A stretch of 22,051 nt of DNA from Campylobacteraceae bacterium (GTDB taxonomy: Bacteria > Campylobacterota > Campylobacteria > Campylobacterales > Sulfurovaceae): the NCBI GenBank assembly GCA_026995985.1, contig JALWNF010000060.1, positions 1-22,051 of the forward strand, given 5' to 3'. Below the pieces are notes generated by a model. It worked only from the letters and a program-made list of their open reading frames with translations, did no database searches and was not told where the DNA came from. Within the stretch, counting starts at the first letter, position 1, and each line of letters opens with the position of its first letter. A program made the position numbers and the translations under genes. Of this stretch, positions 7,732-14,504 are shown piece after piece.

Positions 7732-8814
7732 TTAAGTGATTTTTAACAGAACTTCTTTAACATCTTCATAAATATGGCTTTTATAGAGAATTTCTAGCTT
7801 TTGAGTAGGAATTTTATCAACAATTATAACTAAAGATAAATCGTAAGGATTAGGAATTAATTGCTTTCTAATTTTAAGTTCTGTTTCAAAAGATGGAGTG
7901 TTAAAAATTAATTGAGCAATGCTACTATATTGACTCTTTGAGACTCTATTGTAGGTCTCTAAACTAATAAATTTTACTTCATCTCGATTCATATAGTATA
8001 AATCGCCTATCTGATTCTCTATTTTCCCTCTTGTGTACTCTTTTTTTAGAGTAGACATAGGTAAAAAGTGAGCAGGGATAGTTCTGTTTTTTATACGCAA
8101 TAGTCCATAGAGGAGTCGCCAATTTAAAAAACGCTCTTTGACAATTTTATACTCAATACCTCTCTCTTCTAACTCCCAACGCTCTTTGTAGAGTTCAATT
8201 CTTGCTTCTATTGACTCTGGTTGAATTTGTCTTGAGATAGGAGAGAAGAGCTCATCTACAAGTTTCTGTTGTTGCTCTCTTTGCATAGAAAGTCCAAAGA
8301 GGCAACCACAGTAGTCTTGACGATAGAGAGCATCTTTTTTGGCTAAGATATTCTGCTCTTGAGTGCCTGATGCTTTACGATAGTCTGGGGCTATAAACTC
8401 TAAACCATACTTTTTAGCTAACTTATCTCCAGCAATTTTAAGTTGTTTAATAGATTTTTTTGGTGAAACAAGTAGAGTAGATGTAAATCTCTTTTGTCCC
8501 ATTTTAGAAGCTTGTTGTGCTGTTACCTCAAATCGTTTGTCAAAACATACTGCACACCTAGCCCCCTTTTCAGGCTCTTTTTCCAATCCTCGTACAGCCT
8601 CTAGCCAACTTTTGGTATCGTACTCTCCCTCTATAAGTTCTATACCTAACATTTTACAGGAGCGTTTAACATCGAGTAGGCGTAGCTGATACTCAGAGTA
8701 TGGGTGAATATTTGGGTCATAGAAGAAACCTACTAACTTCTCATTTGGAAAATCAGCTTGAAGCTTTTGTAAAAAGTAGTGGCTATCGACAGAACAGCAG
8801 ATATGAACTAAGAT
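7732..8814 (-). CDS. queH: Epoxyqueuosine reductase QueH, with apparent ATC start
   Basis: Reduces epoxyqueuosine to queuosine at the tRNA wobble position; an iron-sulfur enzyme unrelated to QueG. The first ordinary start codon in frame is the ATG at 8650-8652, but that would delete the first 54 residues, which are clearly family sequence. Upstream of it the frame reads LVHICCSVDSHYFLQKL and GFFYDPNIHPYSEYQLRLLD. This stretch is immediately preceded by ATC (8812-8814) in place of ATG, and then AAC and an in-frame TAA. An AAAGGA lies six bases before the ATC. Counted from the ATC, the protein has 360 residues. Candidate metal-site and redox cysteines are Cys6, Cys7, Cys87, Cys90, Cys169 and Cys171. 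The coding region overlaps the end of lpxB by seven bases. The function call is secure; initiation at ATC is an inference, and a sequence error is the main alternative. Confidence 0.88.
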   Translation of the reverse strand: MLVHICCSVDSHYFLQKLQADFPNEKLVGFFYDPNIHPYSEYQLRLLDVKRSCKMLGIELIEGEYDTKSWLEAVRGLEKEPEKGARCAVCFDKRFEVTAQQASKMGQKRFTSTLLVSPKKSIKQLKIAGDKLAKKYGLEFIAPDYRKASGTQEQNILAKKDALYRQDYCGCLFGLSMQREQQQKLVDELFSPISRQIQPESIEARIELYKERWELEERGIEYKIVKERFLNWRLLYGLLRIKNRTIPAHFLPMSTLKKEYTRGKIENQIGDLYYMNRDEVKFISLETYNRVSKSQYSSIAQLIFNTPSFETELKIRKQLIPNPYDLSLVIIVDKIPTQKLEILYKSHIYEDVKEVLLKIT

Positions 8815-9851
8815 GTTTTATCCTTTTGTAAAATATTTGCTACATTTTTAGAGCTACCATGAGAGAGATACTCTTTTAACTCTTTAGCTTTTTGAGCAAA
8901 TAGCTCTCTATTTGTATTTTTGTACTCTTTTAATAGGTTTTCAACATTAACACTCTCTTGTAGTAGTTCATTATGTAGAGTACTATTATTATAGTTAGTT
9001 AAAATAATATTGGCTAAACCAACATGAGTAATATTTAAAAGCTTAGTTCCAATAAAGTAGTCAAGCTTTTTTGCAATAAATGCCAAAGTAAAAGGTGTAC
9101 CAATAAGTGCTGCTTCAAGTGTAGCAGTCCCAGAGCAGATAAATGCAAACTCAGAGTTAGCTAATGCTTCATGAGTATTTTTAGAAATCTCAAACATGCT
9201 TATATCACCATATAGATTTGCTATCTTCTCATCTGAAAATGAGCTAGGAATAACAAGTATAGCTCTTTTGTCAGAGAGTTTTTCTCTAACCTCTTTAAAT
9301 ATAGGAAGAAGTTTTGTAATCTCACTCTTTCTACTCCCTGGCATAAAAGTGATAGTATTTGAGTTAAGTGCTTGATTTGTAGTTTGAATCTCATCTAAAA
9401 GAGGGTGACCAATATATTGAGCTTTGCTCTTATAGTACTCTACCTCAAAGGGCAAAATACCCAATAGCTTGTCACAGTAGCGTTCTAGTTTTATGGCTCG
9501 TTTTGGACGACTTGCCCAAATTTGAGGGAGAATGTAGTAGATAATCTCTTTGTTTGGGTAGGCACTCTTTAGCTTTTTTGCTAAAGGTAGATTAAACCCT
9601 GATGAGTCCATAAGTAGGATTTTGTCAGCATCTTTTGCCAACTCAACCATCTCATTGGCTACTTTGAAAAACCATCGTAGTTTTTTTAAGGCATCCACTA
9701 TTCCCATAATTGCCATCTCTGAGACATCATGGAGTGGAGTACCTAAAGATTTGTCGAAGATACCAAGAAGTTCAATATCGTTCGTATGTTTAAGAACCTC
9801 TCTTAAATGTAAGTTAGAAGAGGGTTCAAGAGCAGAGACAAGTAGTTTCAT
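8808..9851 (-). CDS. lpxB: Lipid-A-disaccharide synthase LpxB
   Basis: Glycosyltransferase (GT19) that joins 2,3-diacylglucosamine-1-phosphate to UDP-2,3-diacylglucosamine in lipid A synthesis, at the inner membrane. It has 347 residues, slightly short for the family. Recognisable blocks are LMDSSGFNLPLAKKLK near 80-95, YYILPQIWASRPKRAIKLER near 105-124, YIGHPLLDE, FMPGSRKSEI near 169-178, and the nucleotide-sugar region CSGTATLEAALIGTPFTLAF around 239-258. The usual N-terminal glycine-rich GE-SGD motif is replaced by SALEPSSNLHLREVL, a variant I associate with Campylobacterota. The gene begins three bases after the FUN14-like gene and overlaps queH. With lpxA three genes on, part of the lipid A pathway is grouped here. 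Confidence 0.95.
   Translation of the reverse strand: MKLLVSALEPSSNLHLREVLKHTNDIELLGIFDKSLGTPLHDVSEMAIMGIVDALKKLRWFFKVANEMVELAKDADKILLMDSSGFNLPLAKKLKSAYPNKEIIYYILPQIWASRPKRAIKLERYCDKLLGILPFEVEYYKSKAQYIGHPLLDEIQTTNQALNSNTITFMPGSRKSEITKLLPIFKEVREKLSDKRAILVIPSSFSDEKIANLYGDISMFEISKNTHEALANSEFAFICSGTATLEAALIGTPFTLAFIAKKLDYFIGTKLLNITHVGLANIILTNYNNSTLHNELLQESVNVENLLKEYKNTNRELFAQKAKELKEYLSHGSSKNVANILQKDKTS
8812..8826 (-). promoter_or_regulatory. Ribosome binding site and ATC start of queH
   Basis: AAAGGA (8821-8826), spacer TAAAAC, then ATC (8812-8814). Motif and six-base spacing match an ordinary Shine-Dalgarno site, so this is where a ribosome would be expected to initiate. The site lies inside the last codons of lpxB, whose TAG stop is at 8808-8810, which would allow terminating ribosomes to restart. 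Confidence 0.6.
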
Positions 9852-9854
9852 CTG

Positions 9855-10256
9855 TTAACCAAGCTTAAGACCAACCACAAAACCAGCTAATGCTCCAACA
9901 CCTGTTTTAAAAGATGTAATACGATTTTTTATAAAATTGACAAATTCTTTAAAAAGATCTGTTCCTTGAGCAACACCTTGTTCTACTATTTTGTCGTCAA
10001 TAGTAAAGGCACCTTTAGACTCCATAATAAACATTACAATAAGTCCAAGACCTAAAATAAAGAGAACAATTTTAAAACTCTTTTTGATAAAAAAACCTAC
10101 AGCTAGACCAATTAAAAATGAGCTACCCATCTCTAAGTATGGAATAGGATGGTCAACATTGGTAGCACCCTCTATGTTATCTAAAGGTGGTCTATAGAAA
10201 GCTTCATTACCTGTTTGTGCTTGTTGTTTCATCTGCATGTACTGTTCTTCGTTCAT
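9855..10256 (-). CDS. FUN14-family small membrane protein
   Basis: A 133-residue protein with a soluble N-terminal ~40 residues, two closely spaced membrane segments (about 43-57 and 62-77) and a last hydrophobic segment (about 119-132). The pattern GSSFLIGLAVGFFIKKSFKIVLFILGL plus the terminal GVGALAGFVVGLKLG matches my memory of the FUN14 domain, known from mitochondrial FUNDC1 and found in many bacteria and archaea with no settled role. Start codon support is good: AAAAAGGAAAACA precedes the ATG. It lies 51 bases after metF and three bases before lpxB, so it is probably cotranscribed with the lipid A genes; a link to the envelope is an inference. The family assignment was made by eye. Confidence 0.7.
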   Translation of the reverse strand: MNEEQYMQMKQQAQTGNEAFYRPPLDNIEGATNVDHPIPYLEMGSSFLIGLAVGFFIKKSFKIVLFILGLGLIVMFIMESKGAFTIDDKIVEQGVAQGTDLFKEFVNFIKNRITSFKTGVGALAGFVVGLKLG

Positions 10257-10307
10257 TGTTTTCCTTTTTATTGAATTTATTTTATTATTGTAGCTTAATA
10301 TTGTTGA

Positions 10308-11231
10308 TTAATTGTTTCCAATTAACTCCAAACATAAGTCAAAACGGTTATGTGTCATAAGGTGTACTTTTGGGTGAAGCTTTAAAATCTCATCAAAAAT
10401 ACTCTTAGATAGATTAAATCCTACCTCTTGCTCTTTTTCTGCTCCGTCCATAGCTGCTAAGTCCATCTCTTCAATAATACTCTTTGGTACTATAATTCCT
10501 GGAACTTTATCTGAGATAAAGTTAGCAGTTTTTGCTCTAACTACAGGAAACTGTCCTAAAACCAATTGAGCATTGGTTGCTGTATCTCTTATGCTTAACT
10601 CTTTTGCTTCTTCAAAAAGTTCAATTAATACTTTAGCATTTTCAATATCATAAACAGGTTGGGTAAAGATAGCTCGTGCTCCATAGTTTAATTTTTTAAT
10701 CATCTTCTTTTGAATCCGTCTCATATCTTTGGCATAGGCATTTGAGACAGCAAAAGGGTAGATAGGTTTTGGTTTTGGGTTTAACTCTTTATTAGAGTAG
10801 TCAAAGCCATTGTTTAAACGATATATAATGCTTAAGAGTAGAGTTGAATCACGCTCTAGCACACCTTTAACCTCTGGCTGGTCTGAGTACTTTGCAGGGT
10901 CACCTGTAAGAGCTAAAATACATCGCAAGTCAAAATCATTTGCTCCAAGAAGGGTTGACTGTAAAGAGAGCTTGTTTGTATCTCTCATACTCATAGTAGC
11001 AATAACAGGTTTATTAAATGCTTGTTGTATCTGAATAGCAGAGAGAACTCCAGACATCTTAAGCTTGGCAAGTGGGTTGTCTGTCACTGAAAAACCTGCT
11101 ACTTTTTCATGAAGGTTAAGCCTCTTTATCTTCTCTATAGTAGGTTTAATAGAGGCACCATGTGGTGGGGTAATCTCAACTGTTATAAAAGGTCTATTGC
11201 TATGAAGTGTTTTACAAAATTTCTCAAACAT
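10308..11231 (-). CDS. metF: Methylenetetrahydrofolate reductase-like protein
   Basis: Predicted FAD-linked TIM-barrel enzyme reducing 5,10-methylene-THF to 5-methyl-THF, feeding methionine synthesis or C1 metabolism. It has 307 residues. Family landmarks are FITVEITPPHG with Glu19 in the place of the catalytic Glu, GFSVTDNP near 46-53, the ATMSMRDTN strand, CILALTGDP with Asp111, and RAIFTQPVYD with the substrate-binding Gln. These are clearly MetF-like, but the sequence differs from classical E. coli MetF: TMSMRDTN replaces the usual T-CRDRN type motif, and the C-terminus is unusual. It may be a second, divergent paralogue. It is the first gene of the minus-strand run and is divergent from serB across 74 bases. 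Confidence 0.8.
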   Translation of the reverse strand: MFEKFCKTLHSNRPFITVEITPPHGASIKPTIEKIKRLNLHEKVAGFSVTDNPLAKLKMSGVLSAIQIQQAFNKPVIATMSMRDTNKLSLQSTLLGANDFDLRCILALTGDPAKYSDQPEVKGVLERDSTLLLSIIYRLNNGFDYSNKELNPKPKPIYPFAVSNAYAKDMRRIQKKMIKKLNYGARAIFTQPVYDIENAKVLIELFEEAKELSIRDTATNAQLVLGQFPVVRAKTANFISDKVPGIIVPKSIIEEMDLAAMDGAEKEQEVGFNLSKSIFDEILKLHPKVHLMTHNRFDLCLELIGNN

Positions 11232-11263
11232 ATATTTAATTTTAATCCTAACAAGTAATTGGA

Positions 11264-11269
11264 TATAAT
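11264..11269 (+). promoter_or_regulatory. Putative serB -10 box
   Basis: TATAAT preceded by TTGGA lies 36 bases before the serB ATG, in the 74-base divergent gap with metF. No clear -35 hexamer is seen. An AGAGG (11288-11292) serves as the serB ribosome binding site. A matching minus-strand promoter for metF must lie in the same short gap, but I could not place it confidently. Confidence 0.45.
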
Positions 11270-11305
11270 TTTACCGAAAAATAACATAGAGGTAATATAA
11301 ATATA

Positions 11306-11929
11306 ATGAAATTAGCAGTATTTGATTTTGATTCGACGCTGATGGATGGTGAAACTATTGACTTTTTTGCTGAGGAGTTAGGTTTTAAAGATAAAGTAGT
11401 AGCTATTACTCAACGTGCTATGGTGGGTGAGTTAGATTTTTATGCGTCATTAATAGAAAGAGTAGCACTCCTTAAAGGTTTGCCTTATAAGAGAGTAGAG
11501 TCTATTTGTAAATCTTTGCCAATAATGAATGGAGCAAAAGAGACAGTAGAGGGTTTAAAAGAGAAGGGCTATAGGGTGGTGTGTTTCTCTGGTGGTTTTA
11601 GAGAAGCTACTAAACCAGCTTGTGAAAAGTTAGGAATTGATGCAGATTTTTCTAACTTCTTACATAAAGAGAATGGAGTACTTACAGGTGCTGTTGGTGG
11701 AGAGATGATGTACTCTAATGCAAAAGGTGATATGATTGTACGGCTACAGAATCTCTTAGGTATTAACAGAGTTGATACACTAGTTGTAGGTGATGGTGCA
11801 AATGATTTAAGTATGTTTGCTCATGCCGATACACGAGTAGCATTTTGTGCAAAGCCTATACTTAAGAAAGAGGCTACCCACTCTATTGATGTAAAAGATT
11901 TACGAGAAATTTTAAATATAGCTGTTTAG
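11306..11929 (+). CDS. serB: Phosphoserine phosphatase SerB (short form)
   Basis: HAD-superfamily phosphatase for the last step of serine synthesis, phosphoserine to serine. It has 207 residues and consists of the catalytic domain only, without the N-terminal regulatory domain found in E. coli SerB. Motif I is VFDFDSTLMDGE, with nucleophile Asp7 and acid/base Asp9. Motif II is CFSGGFREA (Ser95), Lys140 in NAKGD is motif III, and motif IV is VVGDGANDLSM with Asp163 and Asp167. The cap region GELDFYASLIERVALLKGL is SerB-like. It is divergent from metF, and serine is a main C1 donor to folate, so the pairing may be metabolic. Other HAD phosphatases of this size are possible, but the SerB motif set is complete. 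Confidence 0.9.
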   Translation: MKLAVFDFDSTLMDGETIDFFAEELGFKDKVVAITQRAMVGELDFYASLIERVALLKGLPYKRVESICKSLPIMNGAKETVEGLKEKGYRVVCFSGGFREATKPACEKLGIDADFSNFLHKENGVLTGAVGGEMMYSNAKGDMIVRLQNLLGINRVDTLVVGDGANDLSMFAHADTRVAFCAKPILKKEATHSIDVKDLREILNIAV

Positions 11930-12011
11930 ATTGGTTGCTTTGTTAACTTTTTGTTAATAAATTAATCAAATTATAAAAAAAATAAGAAAAAATTATATAG
12001 GATATTAGAAC

Positions 12012-12776
12012 ATGGACATTTTACAAGCCATTATTATAGGAATTATAGAAGGATTTACAGAGTTTTTACCAATCTCATCAACAGGACATATGATTGTTGC
12101 TTCAAAGTTTTTAGGAGTTGACCAATCAGCTGTGGTTAAAGCGTATGAGGTGATTATTCAATTTGCAGCTATCTTAGCTGTAGTTTTGCTATATAGAGAT
12201 AAAATAAATTTTAAAGAGATTAATCTTTGGAGTAAAATTATTAGTGCATTTTTACCTTTAGCTATTATTGGGTTTATTCTTAAAGATTGGGTTAAAGAGG
12301 CTTTTAATGTACAAACAGTTGCCTATATGTTTATTGTTGGTGGGATTATATTTTTAATTGTAGAGTATTTTCATAAAGATGAGAAGTCTACTGCACAGGA
12401 GATAGAGGAGATAACATGGAGACAAGCTATGAGCATAGGTTTTGCACAAGTTCTCTCTTTGATTCCTGGAACATCAAGAGCAGGTTCAACTATTATTGGA
12501 GGAATGCTATCTGGTGTAAGTCGTAAAGCTTCAACAGAGTTCTCTTTTCTATTAGCTATTCCTGTTATGATAGCTGTAAGTGGCTATGACTTATTAAAAC
12601 ACTATAAAGAGTTTTTACATGCAGATATAATAGCTTTTTCAATTGGTTTTTTAGTAGCATTTGTGGTAGCTTATATCACAATAAAGATGTTTATTGTATT
12701 TTTGCAACGATTTACATTTGTTGCATTTGGAGTATATAGAATAATCTTTGGAGTTATTCTCTTGATGATAATATAA
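12012..12776 (+). CDS. uppP: Undecaprenyl-diphosphatase UppP (BacA)
   Basis: Integral membrane phosphatase that recycles undecaprenyl diphosphate to the monophosphate carrier for cell-wall and O-antigen synthesis. It has 254 residues with seven to eight hydrophobic segments. Motif 1 is GIIEGFTEFLPISSTGH (residues 11-27), with Glu14, Glu18, Ser24 and His27 matching the E. coli catalytic set Glu17/Glu21/Ser27/His30. Motif 2 is PGTSRAGSTI (152-161) with Arg156. The ATG is preceded by AGGATATT. The 82-base gap after serB is AT-rich, with a direct repeat of TTGTTAA, and no good terminator. It is followed after 10 bases by the helicase, whose ribosome binding site overlaps the uppP stop. Confidence 0.96.
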   Translation: MDILQAIIIGIIEGFTEFLPISSTGHMIVASKFLGVDQSAVVKAYEVIIQFAAILAVVLLYRDKINFKEINLWSKIISAFLPLAIIGFILKDWVKEAFNVQTVAYMFIVGGIIFLIVEYFHKDEKSTAQEIEEITWRQAMSIGFAQVLSLIPGTSRAGSTIIGGMLSGVSRKASTEFSFLLAIPVMIAVSGYDLLKHYKEFLHADIIAFSIGFLVAFVVAYITIKMFIVFLQRFTFVAFGVYRIIFGVILLMII

Positions 12777-12786
12777 GGTAGATAGT

Positions 12787-14172
12787 TTGACATTTAAAGA
12801 TTTTAAATTTCACAAAAACCTCTTAAAGGGGGTTAGAATAGCAGGATTCAAAGAGCCAAGTCCTATTCAAAAGATGGTAATTCCAATTATTGCAAATGGT
12901 GAAGATTTAGTAGGACAAGCTCACACAGGTACAGGAAAAACGGCAGCTTTTGGGTTGCCAATAATGGATAAAATTGCTAAGGGTGAGATAGAGAGAGCAT
13001 TGGTTATTACCCCAACACGAGAACTTGCAACTCAAGTTAGTGATGAGCTATATCACCTTGGACGCTTTTGTGGCATAAGAACCATTACTGTTTATGGAGG
13101 TGTTGGTTATGGACGGCAGATTGCTCTAATTAATAAAGGAGTACAGATAGTTGTTGCAACCCCTGGACGACTTAAAGACCTCTACAAGAAAGGAAAGATT
13201 GATAACTTTAATCCTGAGATAGTAGTTTTAGATGAAGCAGATGAGATGCTTGATATGGGATTTTTAGATGAGATTAAAGAGATATTTGAGTATATTCCTC
13301 AAAATAGACAGACTCTTCTATTTTCTGCTACTATGCCAGAGCCTATTAAAGAGTTAGCAAATTATATTTTGTCAAATCCTCAATTTATATCAGTAGTAGG
13401 TGAGAGTAATAGTACCAACAATATAATAGAGCAGTTCTATTATGTAATTGAAGAGTCACAGCGTGATGAGGCAATAGTAAAATTACTAGAGATAGAAGAG
13501 ACAAATAAGTGTATTATCTTCTGTCGAATGAAGCGTGAAGTCGATAGATTAACAGAGCATTTAAAAGCTATTGGATTTTTAGCAGAGGGATTGCATGGTG
13601 ATTTAGAGCAGACCGAAAGAGAACGAATCATAAGAGCATATCGTCGTGGTGAATCCAAAATAATGGTTGCAACAGATGTTGCTTCAAGGGGATTAGATGT
13701 TAAAAATGTTACTCATGTATTTAACTACCATATACCATTTGACCCACAATCTTATGTGCATAGAATTGGACGAACAGGAAGAGCAGGAAAAGCAGGTAGA
13801 GCCATAACTTTAGTCTCAACAGATGAGTTTAGAGAGCTACAACGGATTCAAAAAGAGGTAGGGGCAGATATGCAACTAGCAACTATAGTTCTTGAAGCAG
13901 ACAGTGAAGAGCTATATAATGATTTTGCATCACTTCAAGCTATGGTAGAGGAGGTAGATATATCTCCTATTGCAATAGATTTTATAGATAGTATGGAACA
14001 GATGGACTATCATGAGTTTGTTGAGCGTGTAGTTACACTTTTAATTCAACAAAGAAAACCATCAATTAATCGATTAGGATTTGATGAAGAGACTGTCAAT
14101 AGTATGTTAGAGAGTTATGAGTATGAACAAAAAGTAGCACGTAAGAGTAACCGTAAAAAAAAGCATCGTTAA
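12787..14172 (+). CDS. DEAD-box ATP-dependent RNA helicase, TTG start
   Basis: Unwinds RNA duplexes, probably in ribosome assembly, mRNA decay or cold adaptation. It has 461 residues. Motifs in order are the Q motif GFKEPSPIQ (20-28), Walker A AHTGTGKT (45-52), PTRELA, TPGR, DEAD (149-152), SAT (180-182) and the second RecA domain ending in HRIGRTGRAGK. The ~95-residue C-terminal extension ends in a basic tail (KSNRKKKHR), typical of DeaD/CsdA/CshA-type enzymes, though I cannot place the subfamily. The start must be TTG at 12787-12789: it is preceded by TAAGG at normal spacing, the frame has a stop a few codons upstream, and the first internal ATG would remove the Q motif. It is coupled to uppP. 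Confidence 0.95.
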   Translation: MTFKDFKFHKNLLKGVRIAGFKEPSPIQKMVIPIIANGEDLVGQAHTGTGKTAAFGLPIMDKIAKGEIERALVITPTRELATQVSDELYHLGRFCGIRTITVYGGVGYGRQIALINKGVQIVVATPGRLKDLYKKGKIDNFNPEIVVLDEADEMLDMGFLDEIKEIFEYIPQNRQTLLFSATMPEPIKELANYILSNPQFISVVGESNSTNNIIEQFYYVIEESQRDEAIVKLLEIEETNKCIIFCRMKREVDRLTEHLKAIGFLAEGLHGDLEQTERERIIRAYRRGESKIMVATDVASRGLDVKNVTHVFNYHIPFDPQSYVHRIGRTGRAGKAGRAITLVSTDEFRELQRIQKEVGADMQLATIVLEADSEELYNDFASLQAMVEEVDISPIAIDFIDSMEQMDYHEFVERVVTLLIQQRKPSINRLGFDEETVNSMLESYEYEQKVARKSNRKKKHR

Positions 14173-14198
14173 ATTAAGCTTTTTCAAGTATTTATCGT

Positions 14199-14204
14199 TA
14201 GAAT
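14199..14204 (+). promoter_or_regulatory. Putative oad operon -10 box
   Basis: TAGAAT in the 62-base gap between the helicase and oadG, about 30 bases before the oadG ATG. A TATGGAAGG sequence nearer the ATG provides the ribosome binding site. No clear -35 box. Low confidence, but the gap is the only place for an oad promoter and no terminator is visible before it. Confidence 0.3.
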
Positions 14205-14234
14205 AGTGCATAAATTTCGTATGGAAGGTTTTCT

Positions 14235-14489
14235 ATGGCTGACGTAAATGACATAAACAATGTAGCTGAAGCATTGAAGTTTATGGTACTAGGAATGGGA
14301 GTTGTATTTTTATTTCTCTTTATTCTGGTCAAAGTAGTTGAACTTCAAGCAAGACTAATAGCGAAGTATTTTCCTGAAAATACTCCTAAAGCACCTGCTA
14401 CTCTAGCAGGAGATTCAGCCGATGATGAGCAACGCAAGGTTGCTGCCATTATTGCTGCTGTAATAGAGTTTCGTAAAAATAAATCATAA
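14235..14489 (+). CDS. oadG: Oxaloacetate decarboxylase gamma subunit
   Basis: Small membrane subunit that anchors the biotin-carrying alpha subunit to the Na+-pumping beta subunit. It has 84 residues: a short N-terminus, one membrane helix at about 14-35 (ALKFMVLGMGVVFLFLFILVKV), an Ala/Pro-rich linker, and a C-terminal amphipathic stretch QRKVAAIIAAVIEFRK that is typical of OadG. It is the first gene of an oadG-oadA-oadB set, 15 bases before oadA. Sequence conservation in this family is low; position next to oadA and oadB carries much of the assignment. Confidence 0.88.
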   Translation: MADVNDINNVAEALKFMVLGMGVVFLFLFILVKVVELQARLIAKYFPENTPKAPATLAGDSADDEQRKVAAIIAAVIEFRKNKS

Positions 14490-14504
14490 AATTGAGGGTA
14501 TAAA

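Noticed and set aside
11930..12011. TTGTTAA repeats in the serB-uppP gap as an operator or terminator
   Set aside because: They are short direct repeats in very AT-rich sequence, with no strong stem and no T run in the right place; chance is adequate.
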